Origin: Treponema sp.
Lineage (GTDB): Bacteria; Spirochaetota; Spirochaetia; Treponematales; Breznakiellaceae
Assembly (NCBI GenBank): GCA_009781915.1
Contig: WQUW01000002.1
Coordinates: 1 to 54,971, forward strand
Length of the DNA: 54,971 bases
Direction of reading: 5' to 3'
Below the pieces are notes generated by a model that was given only the letters and a program-made list of their open reading frames with translations, was not told the origin of the DNA and made no database searches. The position numbers and the translations under genes are program-made. Below, piece after piece: positions 32,549-40,176 of this stretch (positions are counted from its first letter, which is position 1; every line of letters starts with the position of its first letter).

Positions 32549-34045
32549 TTACTTCAAGCCCTCTAGCACCCGGTCAACCCGTGCCAGCGACTTTTCGGCC
32601 CCCAAGAGCCGCAAAGACCCGAACAGGGGGGGGCTTACCCGCGCGCCGGTTACCGCTACCCGCAGGGGCATCATAAGATCGCCTAGCTTTAGGCCCTCTT
32701 TTTCGGCAAAGGCTTTGATCAGGGCTTCCGCTTCGTCGTCGCTGCAGGCTTCCGCAAGGCTGCGTATGACGGCCCGCGCTTTACTCAGCAGTTCCACCGT
32801 AACGCCCAAGTCCGCCTTTTTGGGAAAGAACTCTTCCTTTGCGGGCATAGCGGGATCGGCGAAAAGGTAGCGGAGTTTCTCCGGTATCTCGGTAAGGAAC
32901 ACGGCCCGCTCTTTCACGAGCGGCATGGCAGCGGTGTAAAGGGCTTGCTGGGCGGAATCGGGCCGTTGCCCCGGCGCGCCGAACAGCCCCGCGCCAACCG
33001 CTATGTTAAGGGTAAGGCCGGAAAGCTCGGTGTCGCTTTTCATCCTGATGTACTGACCGTTGTACCATTCCAGTTTTTTGTAGTCGAATACCGCCGGGGC
33101 AGTGTTGAGTTTTTCCGTGCTGAACCGCTGAACCAGTTCGTCAAGGGTGTAAATGTCTTTTCCTTCCTCGTAGGAAGCGCCCAGAAGAGCTATGTAGTTA
33201 ATCAGCGCGTCGGGAAGGTAACCCTGACGGCGGAACTCGTCAATGCTGGTCGCTCCGTGCCGTTTGGAAAGTTTTTTTCCGTCCTGCCCCATCACCATCG
33301 GCAGGTGGCAGAAGGCGGGGGGAACCCAGCCGAAAGAATCGTACAAAATCACATGGAGGGGAACGGAGGGCAGCCATTCCTGTGCCCGCATGATATGGGT
33401 TATTTCCATAAGGTGGTCGTCCACCACATTCGCAAGGTGGTAGGTGGGAAAGCCGTCCGATTTTAGAAGCACGGGGTCAGGGTTAATGTCCTTGTTCTTC
33501 CATTCAATGTCGCCAAGGAGCAGGTCGTAAAATTTCGTGCTTGGCTCGTCGCCGGGCTTTTCCCCCAAAGGGATTTTGAGCCTGACGGTACAGGGCTCGC
33601 CAGCGCTGGCCCGGCGGGAGGCTTCTTCCGGCGGAACGTGGCGGCAATGGCGGTCGTAGCCGCTTTCGCTGGAATGGGCCGCTTCCCGCTCCTGCCTGAT
33701 TTTATCAATACGCTCGGCGGAGCAAAAACAGTAGTAGCCCCGGCCCCGGCCCACAAGTTCGTGGGCATATTTCTTGTAAACCTCAAATCGCTGCGATTGA
33801 ATATAGGGCGCGCAGGGGCCGCCTACGTCCGGGCCTTCGTCCCACGCAAAACCCAGCCACGCAAAGGTGTCGTAGAGGTTCTGCACAAAGACATCTTCTG
33901 ACCGTAAGCGGTCGGTGTCTTCCAGCCGGAGAATGAACTTCCCCCCCCCTGAGCGGGCAAAGAGGTAGTTAAAAAGCGCTGTCCTTACCCCCCCGACGTG
34001 CTGAAGGCCGGTAGGAGAAGGCGCGTAGCGGTCTCGAATTTCCAT
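32549..34045 (-). CDS. gltX: glutamyl-tRNA synthetase
   Basis: A 498-residue class I synthetase. It has APSPTGLQHVGGVRTALFNY (HIGH-type site as HVGG), a zinc-binding-like insert around CFCSAERI...YDRHC, KLSKRHGA as the KMSKS loop, and an all-helical C-terminal anticodon-binding domain. It charges tRNA-Glu, and possibly tRNA-Gln in organisms lacking glnS. The start is divergent from the M18 aminopeptidase gene with 63 bp between. No clear ribosome binding site precedes the ATG. Confidence 0.95.
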   Translation of the reverse strand: MEIRDRYAPSPTGLQHVGGVRTALFNYLFARSGGGKFILRLEDTDRLRSEDVFVQNLYDTFAWLGFAWDEGPDVGGPCAPYIQSQRFEVYKKYAHELVGRGRGYYCFCSAERIDKIRQEREAAHSSESGYDRHCRHVPPEEASRRASAGEPCTVRLKIPLGEKPGDEPSTKFYDLLLGDIEWKNKDINPDPVLLKSDGFPTYHLANVVDDHLMEITHIMRAQEWLPSVPLHVILYDSFGWVPPAFCHLPMVMGQDGKKLSKRHGATSIDEFRRQGYLPDALINYIALLGASYEEGKDIYTLDELVQRFSTEKLNTAPAVFDYKKLEWYNGQYIRMKSDTELSGLTLNIAVGAGLFGAPGQRPDSAQQALYTAAMPLVKERAVFLTEIPEKLRYLFADPAMPAKEEFFPKKADLGVTVELLSKARAVIRSLAEACSDDEAEALIKAFAEKEGLKLGDLMMPLRVAVTGARVSPPLFGSLRLLGAEKSLARVDRVLEGLK

Positions 34046-34108
34046 AGGATTTACTGTATCATGTCGAAGGCGGTTTTTCTACCGCTGTATACTTGCAAGG
34101 AGCGTACC

Positions 34109-35539
34109 ATGTCCAAAGAGCCCAAGAGCAAAGAGCAAAAAAGCGCCGGGCAGCGCTTGGCCGACAAACTTTTTTTCGCCGCCAAAAACTGCTGGGAAGC
34201 CATAGACGAAAAAACCGAAAAAGAGGTGGAGGCGTTTGCCCGGTCCTACAGGAAAATGCTTGACCGGGGAAAAACCGAGCGTGAGTTTTCCGCCGCCTCG
34301 GTGGAGCTGCTTAGGAAGGAAGGCTTTATCGATCTGGAAAAAATCAAAGAAATAAAGCCGGGCGCGAAGGTGGTTCAGCACATACGGGGCAAGGCCCTTG
34401 TCGCCGCCGTGGTGGGCAAAAGGCCCCTTGCCGAAGGGGTCAATATTCTGGGGGCGCACGTAGATTCCCCGCGGCTCGATCTTAAGCAGAGCCCCCTTTA
34501 CGAAGAAAGCGAGTTCGCCTTTCTGGATACTCACTACTACGGCGGCATTAAAAAGTACCAGTGGACAACAATCCCCCTGGCTATGCACGGGGTTTTTATT
34601 GATTCGGCGGGAAAGGAAATCTGCGTAACGATTGGGGAGGACGAAGACGACCCGGTGTTTACCATAACCGACCTATTGCCCCATCTTGCCCAAGAGCAAT
34701 TGCAGAAAAAAGCGTCTGAAGTGGTGGAAGGAGAGGAACTGGATGTGCTTGCGGGCTCCCGTCCCTACAATGACGAAAAAGTAAAGGAAAAGGTGAAGCT
34801 GCTGGTTTTGTCTATCCTTAACGAAAAATACGGCATTGACGAGCGGGGCTTTGCGGCGGCGGAAATTGAGTTCGTCCCGGCTTTCAAAGCCCGTGACCTC
34901 GGCCTTGACCGGAGCATGATAGGGGCGTACGGGCACGATGACAGGTGCTGCGCGTATCCTGCGCTTAGGGCGCTTGTGGAAATTGCCGCCGCCAAAGAGC
35001 CGCCGGAAAAGACAGCGGTTTGCTATTTTTCCGACAAGGAAGAAACTGGCTCGTACGGCAACACCGGAGCGCAGTCGTGGGGCTTCGAGAACTTTGTCGC
35101 CGCCCTTGCCGGGGAGGACAAGCTGCGCCGGTGCTTTGAGCGTTCCTCCATGCTTTCCACGGACGTAAACGCCGCCTTTGATCCTTCGTACGCGAGCGTC
35201 TTTGACAAAAGAAATTCGTCCTACTTGGGCAAGGGGCTTGTGCTTACCAAGTACACCGGCTCAAAAGGCAAATCCGGCGCGTCGGACGCCAACGCCGAGT
35301 TCTGCGCCAAGGTACAGGCCATGCTGAACCGGAACAGCATCCCTTGGCAGACTGGCGCGTTGGGCAAGGTAGACAAGGGCGGCGGCGGAACCATCGCCCT
35401 TTACGCCGCAAAGTACGGCATGGATGTGCTGGACTGCGGTGTTCCCGTACTGTCCATGCACTCCCCGTTCGAGGTAATAAGTAAGATAGACCTTTACATG
35501 GCGTTCAGGGGATACGTGGCGTTCTTGCGGGAGATGTAG
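34109..35539 (+). CDS. M18-family aminopeptidase
   Basis: A 476-residue metallo-aminopeptidase (aspartyl aminopeptidase / aminopeptidase I family). Metal ligands are recognisable in HVDSPRLDLK, SDKEETGS and HDDRCCAYPALRAL, with STDVNAAFDP and a late His in VLSMHSPFE. It would trim N-terminal residues from peptides in the cytoplasm. AAGGAG lies 7 nt before the ATG (MSKEPKSKEQ); the frame extends further upstream but over the gltX promoter region. A hairpin follows. Confidence 0.9.
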   Translation: MSKEPKSKEQKSAGQRLADKLFFAAKNCWEAIDEKTEKEVEAFARSYRKMLDRGKTEREFSAASVELLRKEGFIDLEKIKEIKPGAKVVQHIRGKALVAAVVGKRPLAEGVNILGAHVDSPRLDLKQSPLYEESEFAFLDTHYYGGIKKYQWTTIPLAMHGVFIDSAGKEICVTIGEDEDDPVFTITDLLPHLAQEQLQKKASEVVEGEELDVLAGSRPYNDEKVKEKVKLLVLSILNEKYGIDERGFAAAEIEFVPAFKARDLGLDRSMIGAYGHDDRCCAYPALRALVEIAAAKEPPEKTAVCYFSDKEETGSYGNTGAQSWGFENFVAALAGEDKLRRCFERSSMLSTDVNAAFDPSYASVFDKRNSSYLGKGLVLTKYTGSKGKSGASDANAEFCAKVQAMLNRNSIPWQTGALGKVDKGGGGTIALYAAKYGMDVLDCGVPVLSMHSPFEVISKIDLYMAFRGYVAFLREM

Positions 35540-35545
35540 CGAACA

Positions 35546-35573
35546 CCCCAAAGCGCCCGCGCGGGGCTTGGGG
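35546..35573. terminator. hairpin between the M18 gene and tRNA-Gly
   Basis: CCCCAAAGC and GCTTGGGG pair around a GC-rich loop (GCCCGCGCGG). There is no strong T run. It lies between convergent transcripts and may end both. Confidence 0.45.
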
Positions 35574-35577
35574 AAGA

Positions 35578-35649
35578 AGCGGCTGATCGGAGTCGAACCG
35601 ACGTCATCAGCTTGGAAGGCTGAGATAATAGCCGTTATATGACAGCCGC
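35578..35649 (-). tRNA. tRNA-Gly (anticodon TCC)
   Basis: On the minus strand: acceptor stem GCGGCTG / CAGCCGC, anticodon stem TCAGC / GCTGA with loop CTTCCAA (anticodon TCC), and T arm GTCGG TTCGACT CCGAT. The D arm is short. The CCA end is not encoded. It reads glycine GGA and GGG codons. Confidence 0.92.
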
Positions 35650-35711
35650 AGGTAAGGGTATTCTACGGGAAATATGCGGGAGTGTCAACAGCGTACAGGA
35701 TAGTGCCTTGG

Positions 35712-36035
35712 CTATCCTTGCGCTTCCAGCACCTTCGTAACGGCAAGCACCGTTTCCACGTCCCGCTCGTTAAGCTCAACCAGTAGCCGGATTATCGCGC
35801 CGATGTTTTTTTCCCGCGCCTTGGCTTCATGTCCGCTTACAAGGTATTCGACCGTTACGCCTAACGCGGCGGCTATCTTGGCGGCGACATCTGCCGGGGG
35901 CATGGAGGCCCGCGCGCCAAGGTAGCAGTCCAGCGTACCCTTGGCAACGCCTGTTATGGCGCTTAACTTCCCGACCGTCAGCCGCCGGGAAGTAAGCGCC
36001 GCTCGCAGGTTTGCCTTAAAGCCAGTTCCGTTCAT
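35712..36035 (-). CDS. XRE-family DNA-binding regulator 1
   Basis: A 107-residue protein with an N-terminal helix-turn-helix (LTVGKLSAITGVAKGTLDCY) and the XRE-type end AAALGVTVEYLVSG, then a helical C-terminal tail (LLVELNERDVETVLAVTKVL). It lies 42 bp after the porin-like gene on the same strand and so may be the last gene of the flavoprotein operon. The other XRE protein, at 39767, is at the opposite end of the cluster and has the same TSVEYLAIG-type ending. Confidence 0.85.
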   Translation of the reverse strand: MNGTGFKANLRAALTSRRLTVGKLSAITGVAKGTLDCYLGARASMPPADVAAKIAAALGVTVEYLVSGHEAKAREKNIGAIIRLLVELNERDVETVLAVTKVLEAQG

Positions 36036-36077
36036 AACAGGCGCGCCGTAGACAAAAGCAGTGCGGGCAGGCCCCGC

Positions 36078-37091
36078 CTAAAATGCCCTGATTGTTATGC
36101 CAAAGCCGACTGTGTGGGCGGCCCTGTCCATGTTGTCCAGCCGTAGTTTGTGTTCAGCGTAGAAAAGCGCGGGGCCGGCAAGCGTGTGTTCAAGCGCCGT
36201 GTTCAGCGTCAGGTTGTTGTTCGGGCTTCGATCAAAATTATCCAGCGTTACGCTAAACCTTCCGGTAAGGCCGGGGAAAAACTGGTATGTAACGCCGGGG
36301 GTTATTTCCCAGTACGGGCGTACCCCCGCTTCGCCATGCAAGGTCTGGCCAAATATCACGTAAGCGAAAAGCGGGCGCATAATTCTGTACCCGGCTTTGT
36401 AGTGTATCTGGAGCCTTCCGGGGTGAAAAGCGTCATCCCACGAGGCAAGAAATTCGCCGGAAAGCTGGATTCCGGCGGTAAGGTCGGGGATGCCCGTAAA
36501 ATTAAAGCCGAAAAGGGTGCGGACGTTTGTTGACAGGTCATAGGCGAAAACCGTGTTAAACAGGGGATGGATAAAATTAGCGCCGAAGATCATCCGCCTG
36601 CCAAGCGTCTGGAAATCATGTCCGTCGGTTCTGAACGCCGCTCCGACACTCAGGCCCGGCACAGGCGTGTTGTACTCGATACGGAAGCCCCGTATCTTGT
36701 CGAAATATTGCTCGTCAAGGCTGGCGTCCAGACGGGTAACCCATGCAGGGCTTGAAATTTCACCCATGGTAAGGCGGAACTGGTTATCCAAAAAATCGAC
36801 CCATCCGTAAATCCCGTTCAGGATGAATTGCTGCCCCATAGGATCGCTTGGCATCTGAAAGGTGGTGTCCAGTCTGGCTCCGTAGTTTTCCCTTACAACA
36901 GAGGCCGTAAAATCGAAGCGGGGAACTCTGGAAAAATTGTCTTCCCGGTGGTACACGCCGAATGCTTCATCGCCGTCATGCGGCATTTGAAGCCTGATTC
37001 CGGCGTACACGCTTCCGCTGAATGACACCTGAGCAAAGACGCTGGCGGATAAAACGCTGAACAACAGAAAAACAAGTAGTGCCTTTTTCAT
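36078..37091 (-). CDS. outer membrane beta-barrel protein of the flavoprotein cluster
   Basis: A 337-residue outer membrane protein with signal peptide MKKALLVFLLFSVLSASVFA. Beta strands follow and the C-terminus is AHTVGFGITIRAF with a terminal Phe, typical of BAM substrates. It is not closely related to porins 1 and 2. GGGAG precedes the ATG; an upstream in-frame start at 37145 is inside the previous gene. It starts 17 bp after the FMN-binding lipoprotein, so it is in the same operon. It may let a substrate or electron acceptor through the outer membrane (inference). Confidence 0.85.
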   Translation of the reverse strand: MKKALLVFLLFSVLSASVFAQVSFSGSVYAGIRLQMPHDGDEAFGVYHREDNFSRVPRFDFTASVVRENYGARLDTTFQMPSDPMGQQFILNGIYGWVDFLDNQFRLTMGEISSPAWVTRLDASLDEQYFDKIRGFRIEYNTPVPGLSVGAAFRTDGHDFQTLGRRMIFGANFIHPLFNTVFAYDLSTNVRTLFGFNFTGIPDLTAGIQLSGEFLASWDDAFHPGRLQIHYKAGYRIMRPLFAYVIFGQTLHGEAGVRPYWEITPGVTYQFFPGLTGRFSVTLDNFDRSPNNNLTLNTALEHTLAGPALFYAEHKLRLDNMDRAAHTVGFGITIRAF

Positions 37092-37108
37092 GTATGGTGG
37101 TCTCCCTT

Positions 37109-37507
37109 TTACTCGGATGGCAACTGAGCGAGTATGTCTCTCCATGAGTCAATAAGCGCATCGGCAGTGCGAACCATGGACGACCTGGTTATTATGTCTA
37201 TCTCGAAGTAGTTTGCCTGAACAATCAGCGGGATCGCGCGGTTTATTAGGACTGCCCCGTGGTCGCGGCTTTCGTTATGCCGGATGTTCACGTCGTCAAT
37301 AATGCCGTTTACAAACGTAACTTCTACATCTACCCACGTAATATAGCCCCATGACCTTCCCGCCAGAGTGTCGGAAAAGGCGGCGTGGCCCCAAGGTATC
37401 TCGTTTCGTTCTTCGCTTCCGGTGAATTCAAGGGGACAGGCCGCGATCACAAGGGCCAATGCCGCGGTAACTGCCGCGACAACAAATATGGACATTTTCT
37501 TTTTCAT
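37109..37507 (-). CDS. FMN-binding-domain lipoprotein
   Basis: A 132-residue lipoprotein: signal peptide with lipobox ALVIAAC, then one FMN_bind-like domain (ITWVDVEVTFVNGIIDDVNI; HNESRDHGAVLINRAIPLIV). In this family FMN is linked to a Thr in a D-G-A-T-x-T/S motif. Here the matching segment is DIITRSSMVRTADALID, where Ser replaces Thr and the Gly is lost, so covalent flavin binding is uncertain. AAGGAG precedes the ATG. It follows the large flavoprotein across an intrinsic terminator. Confidence 0.78.
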   Translation of the reverse strand: MKKKMSIFVVAAVTAALALVIAACPLEFTGSEERNEIPWGHAAFSDTLAGRSWGYITWVDVEVTFVNGIIDDVNIRHNESRDHGAVLINRAIPLIVQANYFEIDIITRSSMVRTADALIDSWRDILAQLPSE

Positions 37508-37520
37508 GAATGTTCTCCTT

Positions 37521-37558
37521 AAAAATGGGGCTGCCCGAAGATTGCTTGCGGACAGCCC
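37521..37558 (-). terminator. internal terminator or attenuator in the flavoprotein operon
   Basis: Minus strand: GGGCTGTCCG / CGGGCAGCCC stem (one G-U pair) with an 11-nt loop, then CATTTTT. It is placed between the flavoprotein and FMN lipoprotein genes and would lower, not abolish, downstream transcription. Confidence 0.7.
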
Positions 37559-37574
37559 TGTTTCTAAACGCTAA

Positions 37575-39626
37575 TTACTGATTGACAGCGGCGAGCCTTG
37601 CCAAAGCGTTCCTTGCGGCAAGATACCCAAAGGTAGCTCCGAAGGAGAGCGCTGTTCCAGAGCCGGGATACATCAGGTACAATACCTGTCCGGTGGCGGT
37701 GTCGCCAGCGGCCCACAGGCCCGGTATCGGCTGGCCTGCCGCTACCGGCGACAGGTTGTTGTCGGCGGCGAGAACCCGTGCGTTTGTGTCGAGTTTAAGG
37801 CCGCCAAAGGAGATAAGCGATGCCGGCTGGTTTCGCAGAGCCCGGAACAGGCCCGCATCCGGGGCAAGACTGATGTTCGTTCTTCTCCATGCCGCTTCCA
37901 GCAAGGTCATTTCCGTCTCAGTCCCGCCTGCTTCTACGATGTTCCCGTCGCCGTCAAGGTACACGGTTACCAGATCGTCCATATCTATCATGGCTGCCAG
38001 CGCTTCAAGAGTTGTGGCATAGCGCATATGGCCCCTGCTTATCTGGTTTATAGCTGCGCCAGTATTAGTAGCCGCCCTTGAAAGAATCCAGAAGCTGAAA
38101 CCCGGATCGTAACTCGGCTGTCCACCTATAACTATGTTATTGGCACGAGCGTCCTGCCAGCGCACATCGACCATCCAGCGGTGTAGGAAGGCGTAATCGC
38201 CCCGATCCCGCGCGTGGAAAATGTAGTTCCTGAAATTCGCAGGGGTCATGTGTCCGGCATAGTTTAATTCGCCGGGGCCATAGGAGCGCACTTGCGTAAA
38301 TGACTCGGTAACGGCTGTTGGTGAACCGAAGTCCTCAAAGAAAGAACGTCCGGTCTGGCTTACCAGTCCCCACGAGCTTGAAAGGAACGTATTCAGCAGC
38401 CCCGGCCAGCCCGGTTCGGGGACGCTGAACCCGCCAACGCCGCCTTTGAACACGGTGTCAGCGCCTATTGCCTGCCCCATGATGATCCCATCGCCCGTGG
38501 ACGGAATTCCGTGGTTCGGGTCAAAGCGGGTATCCCGGTTGTGCAAGGCCATTAGCTCGGGGTTATTGTCAAAGCCGCCTGTCGCAAGAATTACCCCGGC
38601 CCTTGTGTTAAACGTCCACAGATGCCCGGTGTCGGCGCATCTTGCATTCGCCCCAATGACGGCTCCGGCGCTGTCTGTGATAAGGTCAGTGGCTCTAACG
38701 CCCAGCCACACCACGACGCCCGCATTTTGAGCCCTTGGAAGAAAGCCGTTAGCGCCTCTGGGATTGGTAACGCCCGCAATGGTTCTCATCCGCTGTACGG
38801 GTTGGGAGCCAGTCCACGCTGTGGCGGCGGGTACATTGCCAAAGTTAAGATGCCTAATGGCAGTCCAGGCGTTATTCGCCCATGCGTTCAGCATATCCCG
38901 GTCGGCCCAGCCTTGGGCTATGTTGTCAAGGTATTCAACCCAAAGCGCCCTGTCCTCAGGGGTGTCATGCGCCGAGAACGTAAACACATTCCCCGAAAAA
39001 GCGGATACGCCGCCGGGCACTTCCTGCTTTTCAATAAGCATGATGTTCGCGTCCGGGTTTGCCAGCGCTGCCGCTAACGCGGCGGACGAGCCGGCCAGCC
39101 CGCTGCCCACTACCAGAATGTCAACGTCAATCGGGGTTGTTCGTCTTGATGCGGTTGTTGGCTGGAAAAACCTCTGGGGCGCTCCCGCTGACTGCAGGGC
39201 TTCCCTGACTCCTTCCAGAAAGCCTTCGCTGGATACGGTGTTTCCGGTAACAGCATCCACGTTAGCGGTCTGGTGGCGGATAATCCTGTCCCGCATTGCC
39301 GTGACCGCGTGAAGCCCCATGTTGTTGGTGTGATGCGCAGTATCAGACCCTGCAGCACCCTCGGTACTGTTGTGCCAGATGTTCACGATTCTGAAGTGAT
39401 CTACCTGAACCGAAACCGTGTACTCCCTTCGGGGGAAGTACCCTTCGCCGTCAGCCACAAACGAGCGCAAATACCCGCGGGCAGTCCCTGTAAAGACACC
39501 CGGCGTAAACGCTTCAGGCAACCCTGCAACGCCCCCGCCGCCATTGCCGTTACCGCAGGCGGCAAAAACCAGCGCGGCCGCCACAACCGCCGCGAAAACG
39601 CCTTTCCTGAACAAAACCTTTTTCAT
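37575..39626 (-). CDS. extracytoplasmic flavoprotein reductase (fumarate-reductase-like) with N-terminal FMN-binding domain
   Basis: A 683-residue lipoprotein: signal peptide with lipobox VFAAC, then an FMN_bind domain (residues ~35-140) with the attachment motif AVTGNTVSSEGF (Thr in GNT). A FAD domain of the fumarate-reductase/flavocytochrome c family begins VDILVVGSGLAGSSAALAAA and ends with GLWAAGDTATGQV. It should reduce an organic acceptor (fumarate, urocanate or similar) outside the cytoplasmic membrane. No haem motif (CxxCH) is present, so electrons would arrive through FMN. GGAGG precedes the ATG. A promoter with an operator in its spacer controls it. Confidence 0.88.
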   Translation of the reverse strand: MKKVLFRKGVFAAVVAAALVFAACGNGNGGGGVAGLPEAFTPGVFTGTARGYLRSFVADGEGYFPRREYTVSVQVDHFRIVNIWHNSTEGAAGSDTAHHTNNMGLHAVTAMRDRIIRHQTANVDAVTGNTVSSEGFLEGVREALQSAGAPQRFFQPTTASRRTTPIDVDILVVGSGLAGSSAALAAALANPDANIMLIEKQEVPGGVSAFSGNVFTFSAHDTPEDRALWVEYLDNIAQGWADRDMLNAWANNAWTAIRHLNFGNVPAATAWTGSQPVQRMRTIAGVTNPRGANGFLPRAQNAGVVVWLGVRATDLITDSAGAVIGANARCADTGHLWTFNTRAGVILATGGFDNNPELMALHNRDTRFDPNHGIPSTGDGIIMGQAIGADTVFKGGVGGFSVPEPGWPGLLNTFLSSSWGLVSQTGRSFFEDFGSPTAVTESFTQVRSYGPGELNYAGHMTPANFRNYIFHARDRGDYAFLHRWMVDVRWQDARANNIVIGGQPSYDPGFSFWILSRAATNTGAAINQISRGHMRYATTLEALAAMIDMDDLVTVYLDGDGNIVEAGGTETEMTLLEAAWRRTNISLAPDAGLFRALRNQPASLISFGGLKLDTNARVLAADNNLSPVAAGQPIPGLWAAGDTATGQVLYLMYPGSGTALSFGATFGYLAARNALARLAAVNQ

Positions 39627-39651
39627 TCGCTTACCTCCACAAAAATACTTT

Positions 39652-39729
39652 TGTGTCCAAATAGACACATTTAATCGAATAATAATCCATTTAGACATAT
39701 AAGTCAAGCAATTTTGTGTCTGTTTGGAT
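39652..39729. promoter_or_regulatory. flavoprotein promoter with three operator sites
   Basis: Minus-strand promoter: -35 TTGACT (39702-39707), 17-nt spacer, -10 TATTAT (39679-39684). Three sites share TGTC-NNNNN-GGA: TGTGTCCAAATAGACACA (39652-39669, palindromic), TGTCTAAATGGAT on the minus strand (39685-39698, filling the spacer) and TGTCTGTTTGGAT on the plus strand (39717-39729). The middle site would block polymerase. The adjacent XRE gene at 39767 is the likely regulator and probably represses itself too. Confidence 0.8.
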
Positions 39730-39766
39730 ATATTTTTGCCCTTTTCAATCTAGAATGTGCCTTGGT

Positions 39767-40078
39767 ATGAATGATGATGCTTCAATTTTTTGGGAAAACG
39801 TAAAAAGGGAGATAAAGGCGCAGAATACCACTCATGAATGGGTGGCCAAAAATTCGGGCATTAGCTTTAACACGTTTCAGGGGTGGATTTCAAAGGGCAT
39901 ATACCCACGGGTCAACGAGGCGATACGCATAGCGGCCTCGCTGGATACGTCTGTCGAATACCTCGCCATTGGCGCAGTTCAGAACAACAGAAAGCCCATA
40001 CGGACTATCTCCCACCACTTGCCCAAGGTTCAGGAACACCTGGAAATTATAAAGCAGGCGGTCAGGGAGCTTCAGTAG
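39767..40078 (+). CDS. XRE-family DNA-binding regulator 2
   Basis: A 103-residue protein with a helix-turn-helix (THEWVAKNSGISFNTFQGWI) and SLDTSVEYLAIG, an XRE end also seen in regulator 1. It is divergent from the flavoprotein operon, separated by the region with three operators, so it is the natural candidate to control that operon. The ATG (MNDDASIFWE) is preferred; a GTG frame from 39716 would run through the operator. No ligand-binding domain is obvious; the tail is helical. Confidence 0.85.
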   Translation: MNDDASIFWENVKREIKAQNTTHEWVAKNSGISFNTFQGWISKGIYPRVNEAIRIAASLDTSVEYLAIGAVQNNRKPIRTISHHLPKVQEHLEIIKQAVRELQ

Positions 40079-40100
40079 GGGCGCCCCCGTCGCGCGCTAT

Positions 40101-40130
40101 TTGACATTCCAACCCCTGTTCCTGTACTAT
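40101..40130 (+). promoter_or_regulatory. htpG promoter
   Basis: -35 TTGACA (40101-40106), 18-nt spacer, -10 TACTAT (40125-40130). No CIRCE element is seen. Confidence 0.65.
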
Positions 40131-40176
40131 TAGATTACACTAACAATCATCTTTATTCCGTAACAAGGAGACCGTG

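Noticed and set aside
40079-40176. CIRCE-type heat-shock operator before htpG
   Set aside because: No TTAGCACTC / GAGTGCTAA pair is present; only an ordinary promoter was found.
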